Shown here piece by piece: positions 1-6,906 of a stretch of DNA of 13,478 bases (its first letter is position 1; each line of letters opens with the position of its first letter). Source of the stretch: PUMD01 sp964599275 (GTDB lineage Bacteria; Bacillota; Sulfobacillia; SLMV01); NCBI GenBank assembly GCA_964599275.1, contig CAZRFK010000053.1, forward strand, positions 1 through 13,478. The letters are read 5' to 3'. The translations under genes were made by a program, and so were the position numbers. The notes beneath the pieces are model-generated. The model was not told the origin of the DNA and did not search any database. It saw nothing but the letters and a program-made list of their open reading frames with translations.

Positions 1-111
1 ATTTGGCAGTATACAGGGGTCATATTTGGAGTTTGATAGAGGAAAACGGTCAATATTAGAGCAAATAGGCCAAAAAGACATATTTGAGGGATTATTGGGG
101 ATAACATACAG

Positions 112-140
112 TTGACGATATGGAGAATGGCTATTACTAT
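112..140 (+). promoter_or_regulatory. Candidate sigma-A promoter of groESL
   Basis: A TTGACG -35 box (112-117) is separated by 17 bases from a TACTAT -10 box (135-140). The expected start point, near 147, falls just before the CIRCE operator, which is the usual arrangement for HrcA-repressed groE operons. An overlapping TATAAA at 140-145 is a better -10 by sequence but its spacing (22) is poor. Promoter strength is inferred from the match only. Confidence 0.7.
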
Positions 141-149
141 ATAAACTGA

Positions 150-180
150 TGTTAGCACTCAACGATAGTGAGTGCTAACA
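150..180. promoter_or_regulatory. CIRCE operator (HrcA binding site)
   Basis: TTAGCACTC (152-160), nine bases, then GAGTGCTAA (170-178): a perfect match to the CIRCE consensus, with the palindrome extending one or two pairs on each side. In Bacillota and many other bacteria the HrcA repressor binds this inverted repeat to hold groESL (and dnaK) down until heat or misfolded protein titrates GroEL, which HrcA needs for activity. Here it lies directly downstream of the promoter and about 50 bases before the groES start, so it is also in the 5' leader of the mRNA. hrcA itself is not in the window. Confidence 0.97.
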
Positions 181-231
181 ATGGAAAACAGCAATATTGA
201 AGTTAATGTAAAAGAAGGAGGGAATACTACA

Positions 232-525
232 ATGAAGATTCAACCCTTGGGTGACAGGGTAGTAGTAAGAGTTGTTGAAGAGGAAGAAGATGTAACCTCC
301 AGCGGTATCGTGCTTCCTGAGTCGGCTAAAGAAAAACCTCAGCAGGGTGAAGTAGTTGCTGTTGGAACCGGTAAGACTCTGGACAGCGGGGAAAAAGTAC
401 CGTTAGAAGTAGACCAGGGAGATACCATCATCTTTTCCAAATATGCAGGCACAGATGTAAAACTGCAGGGAGAAGAGATGCTCATTGTTAATGAGCGGGA
501 CATATTAGCAAAAGTTCAGAAGTAG
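232..525 (+). CDS. groES: Co-chaperonin GroES (Hsp10)
   Basis: This 97-residue protein is the heptameric lid that caps the GroEL cylinder in the cytoplasm and closes the folding chamber. The N-terminus MKIQPLGDRVVVR is the family hallmark; the mobile loop that contacts GroEL is at about residues 17-33 (SSGIVLP at 23-29). Later conserved stretches include GEVVAVG (39-45), the GDTIIFSKYAG region and the C-terminal EEMLIVNERDILA. Length matches the usual 94-97 residues. The ATG at 232 is chosen because AAGGAGGG (215-222) lies nine bases upstream; in-frame GTG at 172 and ATG at 181 would begin in or next to CIRCE without a ribosome binding site. It is co-transcribed with groEL after a 73-base gap that contains two small hairpins (524-540 and 554-566), and both genes should be under HrcA control. 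Confidence 0.98.
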   Translation: MKIQPLGDRVVVRVVEEEEDVTSSGIVLPESAKEKPQQGEVVAVGTGKTLDSGEKVPLEVDQGDTIIFSKYAGTDVKLQGEEMLIVNERDILAKVQK

Positions 526-598
526 CTTCAGGGTGAAGTTAATCAGTATCCAAACAGTATTACTGTCTAGAAATAAAACTTAAGGAGGGTTTTATTAA

Positions 599-2254
<1,656 letters not shown>

Positions 2255-2277
2255 GTTAGTCCAATAAAAGACCTGTT

Positions 2278-2310
2278 ACCCCCACTTCCTCTTTGGAAGT
2301 GGGGGTTTGT
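2278..2310 (+). terminator. Intrinsic terminator of groESL
   Basis: An 11-base-pair perfect GC-rich stem, CCCCCACTTCC (2279-2289) with GGAAGTGGGGG (2295-2305), closes a five-base loop TCTTT and is followed by TTTGTCATTT. An extra A-T pair (2278/2306) extends the stem. It begins about 25 bases after the groEL stop and separates the heat-shock operon from hpt-guaA. Confidence 0.92.
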
Positions 2311-2415
2311 CATTTGAACCAGATTGGTTACTCTATAGATGTGGTGGGCTTTTATCTCAGATTATGTGTTATTATCTAAGAAGAAGTTGTTTGAACCAGT
2401 TGAAGGAGGAGGCTG

Positions 2416-2982
2416 ATGCCGACTGATCTGGGTCACAAAATTGTCCCATTAATTTCTGAGAGAGAACTTCGGCAAATAGTAAAACGACTAGCTGACGAAA
2501 TAAAGGGGGATTTTTCAAGCAGGTTGAGTTATAAGAAACCTCTGCTGCTGGTCGGAGTTTTGAAAGGTGCAGTAGTTTTTCTGTCAGATCTGGCCAGAGC
2601 GCTCGATATTCCCATAGCAATTGATTTTATCGCTGTTTCCAGTTATGGGTCTTCAACGACAAGTTCTGGAGTTGTAAGGATCCTCAATGATCTGGATACA
2701 CCCATTGAAGACCGACAGGTTATAATTGTGGAAGATATAGTGGATACCGGATTGACCTTACAGTACCTGCGAAATCATTTGCGGGGACGCGGCCCTGAAT
2801 GTCTGCGTGTTTGCTCCTTGTTGGATAAGCCCGAACGGCGGGAAGTTGAAGTGCAAGTAGATTACTGTGGAATGCAGGTGCCAAACGAGTTTCTGGTTGG
2901 GTATGGGCTGGACCTTGATGAACTATACCGGAATTTACCATTTGTGGGAGTTGTAAAGCAGCAAAGCGAAGGGGGCAGTTGA
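2416..2982 (+). CDS. hpt: Hypoxanthine (guanine) phosphoribosyltransferase
   Basis: This 188-residue cytoplasmic purine salvage enzyme transfers the phosphoribosyl group of PRPP to hypoxanthine (and usually guanine), giving IMP or GMP. The type I PRTase PRPP-binding motif VIIVEDIVDTGLTL lies at about residues 102-115. The N-terminal LLLVGVLKGAVVFLSDLAR and the flexible-loop SSYGSST segment (75-81) are those of bacterial Hpt. The C-terminal VPNEFLVGYGLDLDELYRNLP binds the purine base and ends the core. Length is normal (175-190). AAGGAGGAGG (2403-2412) gives a strong ribosome binding site three bases before the ATG. The stop overlaps the guaA start by one base (TGATG), so salvage and GMP synthesis are likely co-translated. 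Some families recognise xanthine instead; the motifs seen favour hypoxanthine. The tilS-hpt-ftsH arrangement common in Bacillota is absent here. Confidence 0.95.
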   Translation: MPTDLGHKIVPLISERELRQIVKRLADEIKGDFSSRLSYKKPLLLVGVLKGAVVFLSDLARALDIPIAIDFIAVSSYGSSTTSSGVVRILNDLDTPIEDRQVIIVEDIVDTGLTLQYLRNHLRGRGPECLRVCSLLDKPERREVEVQVDYCGMQVPNEFLVGYGLDLDELYRNLPFVGVVKQQSEGGS

Positions 2983-4523
2983 TGCAAGTCAGAGAAAAAG
3001 TTTTAGTACTGGATTTTGGAGCACAATATTCACAGCTCATTGCACGTAGGGTTAGAGAATGCGGGGTTTATGCTGAGGTCGTTCCCGGTAATACTGCCGC
3101 TGCCGAGATACAAGCAGATAAACCAGATGGTCTGATTCTGAGCGGAGGCCCGGATAGTGTTTATAAACCGGGTGCGCTGCGACCTGATGATGATATTTAC
3201 GAACTGGGCATCCCTATACTTGCTATCTGCTATGGACAGCAGTTATTGGCCGTACATTTTGGTGGCGAAGATGTGGTCAGTAGAGCTCCCAAAAGAGAAT
3301 ATGGGAGGACTGAACTCATCATCGAGGAAGCAGGCCAGCTGTTTCATCAGCTTCCGCAGAGATTACAGGTGTGGATGAGTCACGGGGACCGGATTAATGA
3401 GGTTCCTCCCGGGTTTAACATGCTTGCCAAAAGTGATGCTGCGCCGGTTGCAGCAATGGCCAGACCTGAAGATGAGATCTACGCAGTGCAGTTTCATCCC
3501 GAAGTGCAGCATACAGAGCATGGCAGTGACATACTGGAAAACTGGCTCTTCCGGATATGTCAGATGCAGGGCAGTTGGTCGGTGCAGTCTTTTGTCGAAG
3601 ATGCTGTTGACGATATCCGTTCCCAGATTGGTGAGGGAAGGGCTTTGTGCGGGCTTAGCGGCGGAGTTGATTCTGCGGTCGCAGCCACTTTGGTAAACCA
3701 GGCAGTGGGCGGACGGCTTGTCTGCGTATTTGTTGATCATGGACTACTGCGGGCTGGAGAGTTTGAGTCGGTCAGTAAGCTGTTCTCAGAAGAAATGGGG
3801 GTCAATCTGGTAACAGTTGATGCCCGCAGTCGATTTTTGCAAAAGCTTTCCGGTGTGCAGGATCCCGAACAAAAACGTAAGATCATAGGTGAGGAGTTCA
3901 TTGCCGTCTTTGAAGAGGAAGCGGAAAAGTTAGGCGATATAGATTATCTTGTTCAGGGAACAATTTATCCCGATGTGGTTGAAAGTGGGACTCAAACAGC
4001 CTCTGTAATCAAGAGTCACCATAATGTGGGTGGTCTGCCGGAGCACATGAATCTAGATCTTGTAGAACCTCTAAGATATCTGTTCAAGGATGAAGTCAGA
4101 GAAGTGGGCACCCAGTTGGGTCTGCCCGAGGAGGTCGTGTGGCGTCATCCTTTTCCTGGGCCGGGTCTGGCGGTGCGAGTACTGGGGAAAATTACCGCAG
4201 ACAAATTGAAAATAATCCGCCAGGCTGACCATATATTTATTGAAGAATTAAGAGAGAATGAGCTATATCGCGAGGTGTGGCAGGCCTTTGCCGTCATTCC
4301 AGATGTGAAAAGTGTGGGAGTTATGGGTGATCGAAGAACTTACGGACAGACGGTTGTCTTACGTGCTGTCACAAGCACTGATGCCATGACTGCAGATTGG
4401 GCCCGGATTCCTTTCGATGTACTGGATGAAACTGCGAGACGCATTGTTAATGAAGTGGAGGGAGTCAATAGGGTAGCCTACGATATTACAGCTAAACCCC
4501 CCGGAACCATAGAATGGGAGTGA
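2982..4523 (+). CDS. guaA: GMP synthase (glutamine-hydrolysing)
   Basis: This enzyme converts XMP to GMP using ATP and the amide nitrogen of glutamine, the last step of guanine nucleotide synthesis. It has 513 residues from the ATG at 2982. The N-terminal class I glutamine amidotransferase (about 5-190) shows ICYGQQ with nucleophile Cys83, and FHPE with His172 and Glu174. The ATP pyrophosphatase domain carries the P-loop LSGGVDS (225-231). The dimerisation domain has HPFPGPGLAVR (389-399), and the C-terminus is the invariant KPPGTIEWE. All catalytic residues are present. A TTG at 2979 is also in frame, but the ATG at 2982, one base into the hpt stop with GAAGGGGG upstream, is the better start. 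The gene is followed after only ten bases by a sensor kinase gene with no terminator between, so read-through is likely. Confidence 0.98.
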   Translation: MQVREKVLVLDFGAQYSQLIARRVRECGVYAEVVPGNTAAAEIQADKPDGLILSGGPDSVYKPGALRPDDDIYELGIPILAICYGQQLLAVHFGGEDVVSRAPKREYGRTELIIEEAGQLFHQLPQRLQVWMSHGDRINEVPPGFNMLAKSDAAPVAAMARPEDEIYAVQFHPEVQHTEHGSDILENWLFRICQMQGSWSVQSFVEDAVDDIRSQIGEGRALCGLSGGVDSAVAATLVNQAVGGRLVCVFVDHGLLRAGEFESVSKLFSEEMGVNLVTVDARSRFLQKLSGVQDPEQKRKIIGEEFIAVFEEEAEKLGDIDYLVQGTIYPDVVESGTQTASVIKSHHNVGGLPEHMNLDLVEPLRYLFKDEVREVGTQLGLPEEVVWRHPFPGPGLAVRVLGKITADKLKIIRQADHIFIEELRENELYREVWQAFAVIPDVKSVGVMGDRRTYGQTVVLRAVTSTDAMTADWARIPFDVLDETARRIVNEVEGVNRVAYDITAKPPGTIEWE

Positions 4524-4533
4524 CACTGTTGAT

Positions 4534-5586
4534 ATGAAACCATTCCTCAGGTGGTCTTCAGATCGTTATTCCGATATTCCTGTTTTCTACCGGGTAGTTT
4601 TCGGAGGTCTGCTCGCGTCTGTACCTCCTTTGCTGCTGGTTTTTGTACTGGGGCGAAGGGGTGTGCTTAATCAGGTTAGTGGCCAGGGATTTTTCGGTTA
4701 CGTGAGTTTTGCTCTCCTGCTGCTGATGCTGCTGCAAGTGGCGATTTTGAAGAAGGTTTTTGAACCAATTATACAGCTGCTGGATGCGGTGGAGCGCCTG
4801 CAGGACGGTGACCACAGTGTGCGCGCGCCGGGAGACTTGCTTGATGGTCCTGAGCTCAGTCGAGTGGGAAACATACTTAATATGATAATTGATCACCTTG
4901 AGAGCAACAGGCATTATACTTCGTCCCGTACACTGCAGGCTCTGGAACGGGAGCGCATGAGAATAGCTCGCGAACTGCATGATGAGACCAGTCAGTCGCT
5001 GTCCAGCTTGATAATTAACCTCGAGATGATAATCAGCACTCTTAAAAACCAGGCAGTTCAGAGTCATCTGGTGGAGGATTTAATGGAACAACTCGAAAAA
5101 ACTCGGGACCTTACGGAAACTACCCTGGAGGAAATTCGTAAACTTATTTTTGATCTGCGACCCAGTATCCTGGATGATCTCGGGCTGATTCCTGCCATGA
5201 AATGGTATGTAATGAATAAGTTGGAGCCTCTGGATATAGAATCCAGGTTTAATATCCAGGGAGCACATGAGGATCGTCTGCCACCGGATACCGAAACTGC
5301 ATTATTTCGCATTTTTCAAGAGGCTATCACCAATGTGATCAGGCACGCAGATGCCAATTCAGTAGCTGTTTTGATGCAGGTGAATGATGAATCAGTTAGA
5401 TTGACCATTGAAGATGATGGGATTGGGTTTGAACCCCATGAGCGTGAAGATCGTTTGAAAACTTATGAGGGCTTGGGCCTTTTTGGGATGCAGGAGCGAG
5501 CCCGGCTGATGGGGGGGCAATTGAAAATTCAGGCAGCTCTGGGAGAGGGTACTAAAGTTATGGTACAGATCCCGAGAACAGGTTGA
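4534..5586 (+). CDS. NarL/LiaS-type membrane sensor histidine kinase
   Basis: This 350-residue sensor kinase should phosphorylate the response regulator encoded next. Two hydrophobic segments (about 17-40 and 54-72) are joined by only about 14 residues, so there is almost no extracytoplasmic sensor. A HAMP-like linker follows (about 71-125). A HisKA_3 dimerisation domain carries RELHDETSQ, with phospho-acceptor His149, acidic Asp150 and Gln154. The linker FDLRPSILDDLGLIPA (206-221) and a HATPase_c domain follow, with N-box FQEAITNVIRHA (Asn267), DDGIGF (294-299) and GLGLFGMQERA (313-323). This is the layout of intramembrane-sensing kinases of the LiaS/VraS/DesK kind. GGGAG at 4516-4520 serves the ATG, only ten bases after guaA. 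The signal is unknown: the sequence shows an active kinase but no recognisable ligand domain. No gene symbol is justified. Confidence 0.93.
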   Translation: MKPFLRWSSDRYSDIPVFYRVVFGGLLASVPPLLLVFVLGRRGVLNQVSGQGFFGYVSFALLLLMLLQVAILKKVFEPIIQLLDAVERLQDGDHSVRAPGDLLDGPELSRVGNILNMIIDHLESNRHYTSSRTLQALERERMRIARELHDETSQSLSSLIINLEMIISTLKNQAVQSHLVEDLMEQLEKTRDLTETTLEEIRKLIFDLRPSILDDLGLIPAMKWYVMNKLEPLDIESRFNIQGAHEDRLPPDTETALFRIFQEAITNVIRHADANSVAVLMQVNDESVRLTIEDDGIGFEPHEREDRLKTYEGLGLFGMQERARLMGGQLKIQAALGEGTKVMVQIPRTG

Positions 5587-5611
5587 AGGGGTTTGATGGG
5601 AGGTGCGGGGC

Positions 5612-6265
5612 ATGACTATGGAGACAATAAAAGTACTCTTGGTTGACGATCATACCATCTTGAGGGACGGAATTAAATCGTTGCTGGAGACCGAAGATCA
5701 CATCAAGGTGGTCGGGGAGGCCGTCAATGGCGAGGAAGCTTTGCAGAAGGTAGAAAAGCTATCCCCTGATGTTGTTTTGATGGATATCAGTATGCCCAAA
5801 ATGAACGGTATTCAGGCAACCTCTCAGATTTCGGAGGAATATCCTGATATCAAAATTCTGATTCTCACCATGCATGATGAAGAGGGTTACGTTCAACCCA
5901 TCTTCCAGGCAGGGGCTGCCGGCTATGTCGTCAAGAGAACGGCTACACGAGAACTGGTGTCGGCGATAGAAGGTGTGGTTGAGGGGAATACCATACTTCA
6001 CCCATCTGTTACGGAAACACTATTAGCTGAGGGTCAGGGTTCGGATTCTGATGACGGAGATATGTACGATGGTCTGACCGAACGGGAGCTGGAAATCTTG
6101 ACCCTGATAGCAGAAGGCCTAACCAATCAGGAAATAGCCGATGAACTCTATATCAGTATTAAGACTGTGCAGGCTCACCGGGCAAATATAATGGATAAGC
6201 TGGGGTTGAATGATCGGGTTGCCCTGACTAAATATGCCATCAGAAAGGGTCTTATATCGCTCTGA
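5612..6265 (+). CDS. NarL/LuxR-family response regulator
   Basis: This 217-residue DNA-binding response regulator is presumably the partner of the kinase ending 25 bases upstream. The receiver domain (about 5-122) has the acidic pair Asp12-Asp13, phospho-acceptor Asp58 in VVLMDISMPKMNG, the switch Thr86 and Lys108 (VVKRTA). After a short acidic linker (SDSDDGDMYDG), a GerE/LuxR helix-turn-helix occupies about 155-217: LTERELEILTLIAEGLTNQEIA, then the recognition helix ISIKTVQAHRANIMDKL. All phosphorylation residues are intact. GTG at 5603, ATG at 5612 and ATG at 5618 are possible starts; 5612 is chosen because GGGAGG (5598-5603) is well placed. The next gene is 637 bases away, and operator-like repeats begin about 60 bases after this stop, so control of the pur operon or of an RNA from that region is possible but unproven. 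Confidence 0.93.
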   Translation: MTMETIKVLLVDDHTILRDGIKSLLETEDHIKVVGEAVNGEEALQKVEKLSPDVVLMDISMPKMNGIQATSQISEEYPDIKILILTMHDEEGYVQPIFQAGAAGYVVKRTATRELVSAIEGVVEGNTILHPSVTETLLAEGQGSDSDDGDMYDGLTERELEILTLIAEGLTNQEIADELYISIKTVQAHRANIMDKLGLNDRVALTKYAIRKGLISL

Positions 6266-6327
6266 GATTTGAGTCAGGAGTTCTCATGTTATTGCATAAA
6301 CTGTCGTTTTTTAGATAAGCCTGTACT

Positions 6328-6391
6328 GGTGTACTAAGGTCTACAACCTAAGGTGTACAACCGACAAATGAGTATACTTAGGTTATAGACC
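6328..6391. repeat. Clustered GGTNTANAACC elements forming a long imperfect inverted repeat
   Basis: GGTCTACAACC (6338-6348) and GGTGTACAACC (6352-6362) are direct copies inside a 14-base tandem unit CTAAGGTNTACAAC. GGTTATAGACC (6381-6391) is the same element inverted, with one change. GGTGTAC at 6328-6334 is a partial fourth copy. The element is itself roughly palindromic (GGT...ACC around a GTAC core). As RNA or cruciform DNA, 6338-6358 can pair with 6372-6391 with one mismatch, one bulge and one wobble, around a 13-base loop. There is no T-tract afterwards, so it is not a terminator. The last copy ends 11 bases before a candidate -35 box at 6403, a position suited to an activator or repressor. 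Confidence 0.7.
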
Positions 6392-6402
6392 CTATAGATC
6401 AA

Positions 6403-6430
6403 TTGTTAAGTACCTACTAGTATATTTAAT
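6403..6430 (+). promoter_or_regulatory. Candidate promoter downstream of the repeat cluster
   Basis: TTGTTA (6403-6408), a 16-base spacer and TTTAAT (6425-6430), the last being one base off TATAAT. If used, the transcript would start near 6437 and carry a leader of about 465 bases before purB. This is an eye match in AT-rich DNA, so false positives are likely; the adjacent repeat cluster is what raises interest. Confidence 0.35.
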
Positions 6431-6469
6431 GAAGTCAAGATAGCTGTGAGTGATGTTTAAATCTAATCT

Positions 6470-6526
6470 CCTAATTTCGCTGTCCCCCGAATTAGGCCTT
6501 CTCGCCCCCCCGAGAAGGCCTACATT
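6470..6526 (+). terminator. Strong hairpin with overlapping alternative hairpin (terminator or attenuator candidate)
   Basis: TAGGCCTTCTCG (6493-6504) pairs perfectly with CGAGAAGGCCTA (6511-6522) over a CCCCCC loop; with C6523 bulged, the flanking AAT and ATT add three pairs. The tail ATTAATTGTTT is only moderately T-rich, so termination may be weak. Immediately upstream, CCTAATTTCG (6470-6479) can pair with CGAATTAGG (6488-6496) with one bulge. This second hairpin consumes the bases at 6490-6496 that form the foot of the strong stem, so the two cannot form completely together. It could end regulator transcription, act as an attenuator on a pur leader, or both. Confidence 0.5.
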
Positions 6527-6635
6527 AATTGTTTCCCCTGTATGCAATCAACAGGCGCTATAGTGTGAGCTTGCTTTTCAGAACCACTAATATTGACTGG
6601 TATAAAACCAATCCCCCGTCCATATTACATTTGAA

Positions 6636-6664
6636 TTGACTAGCTGTTTAACAACAATTACACT
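6636..6664 (+). promoter_or_regulatory. Candidate promoter of the pur operon
   Basis: TTGACT (6636-6641), a 17-base spacer and TACACT (6659-6664) make a reasonable sigma-A-type match. A start near 6671 would leave a leader of about 230 bases before purB, containing the weak terminator-like hairpin and the leader ORF. The -10 box overlaps one arm of an ATTACACT/AGTGTAAT inverted repeat (6657-6664 and 6692-6699), which could be an operator. No experimental support is available. Confidence 0.4.
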
Positions 6665-6725
6665 GAATCTGGGTCTAGTGTTTGTAATAATAGTGTAATC
6701 AAAATTGAAGCCCGTACTCCCTGCT

Positions 6726-6770
6726 AAAGACGGTGCTAGAATGTTTCTCTGCCGTTTTTGTATTTTTCCT
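6726..6770 (+). terminator. Weak terminator-like hairpin in the pur leader
   Basis: AAAGACGGTG (6726-6735) can pair with TGCCGTTTTT (6750-6759), ten pairs including three wobbles, around a 14-base loop, followed by GTATTTTT. The GC core is only ACGG with CCGT. An earlier CCGT at 6712-6715 can compete for the same ACGG (6730-6733), the geometry of an antiterminator, though only four pairs long. It sits between the second candidate promoter and purB, where attenuation of the pur operon would act. Confidence 0.35.
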
Positions 6771-6867
6771 CTGATCAAGATTCCGGGAAGAAGGATTTTG
6801 TCACAGGCTGAGTGTTTGTGGTCGTATTGAGATTGACCTTAATTATTTTGTTACAGGGGGGATTGCA

Positions 6868-6906
6868 ATGAAGAATTACTGCATCCGAAATGGTGATTGG
6901 ACATGA
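6868..6906 (+). CDS. 12-codon leader ORF translationally coupled to purB
   Basis: ATG at 6868 opens a 12-residue reading frame, MKNYCIRNGDWT, ending in TGA at 6904-6906. The start is preceded by AGGGGGG (6855-6861) with six bases of spacing, the best ribosome binding site in the neighbourhood. Its stop overlaps the purB start as ATGA (6903-6906), and purB itself has only a poor GGTGAT upstream. Ribosomes finishing the leader peptide would therefore be positioned to start purB. The peptide shows no run of one amino acid that would suggest classical attenuation. That it is translated is inferred from the ribosome binding site and overlap alone. Confidence 0.6.
   Translation: MKNYCIRNGDWT

Larger units (their letters stand above)
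6266..6902. other. Long non-coding region between regulator gene and pur operon
   Basis: This 637-base, AT-richer stretch contains no convincing long gene on either strand, while every other junction downstream of hpt is 26 bases or less or an overlap. In order it holds: a possible 10-codon ORF (6286-6318) with an AGGAG; a cluster of GGTNTANAACC repeats (6328-6391); a candidate promoter (6403-6430); two mutually exclusive hairpins (6470-6526); a second candidate promoter (6636-6664); an ATTACACT/AGTGTAAT inverted repeat (6657-6664 and 6692-6699); a weak terminator-like hairpin with T-tracts (6726-6770); and a 12-codon leader ORF (6868-6906). I looked for, and did not recognise, purine, PRPP, ZTP or T-box consensus motifs. 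Confidence 0.8.

Noticed and set aside
172..231. Upstream in-frame GTG/ATG starts (172, 181) that would lengthen GroES by 17-20 residues
   Set aside because: They lie in or directly against the CIRCE palindrome, have no ribosome binding site, and the canonical N-terminus MKIQPLGDR with AAGGAGGG upstream begins at 232.
524..566. Two small hairpins between groES and groEL
   Set aside because: Stems are only 5-7 pairs with three-base loops and no T-tract; too common to call a processing site or terminator without RNA data.
6286..6318. Ten-codon ORF (MLLHKLSFFR) with AGGAG five bases upstream, just after the response regulator
   Set aside because: Very short, no coupling to another gene and no repeat of it elsewhere; one AGGAG near an ATG is expected by chance at this length. 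Would need ribosome profiling or conservation.
6266..6902. Purine, PRPP, ZTP or T-box riboswitch in the long leader
   Set aside because: I searched by eye for their conserved loops and specifier or terminator motifs and found none. A covariance-model search would be decisive.
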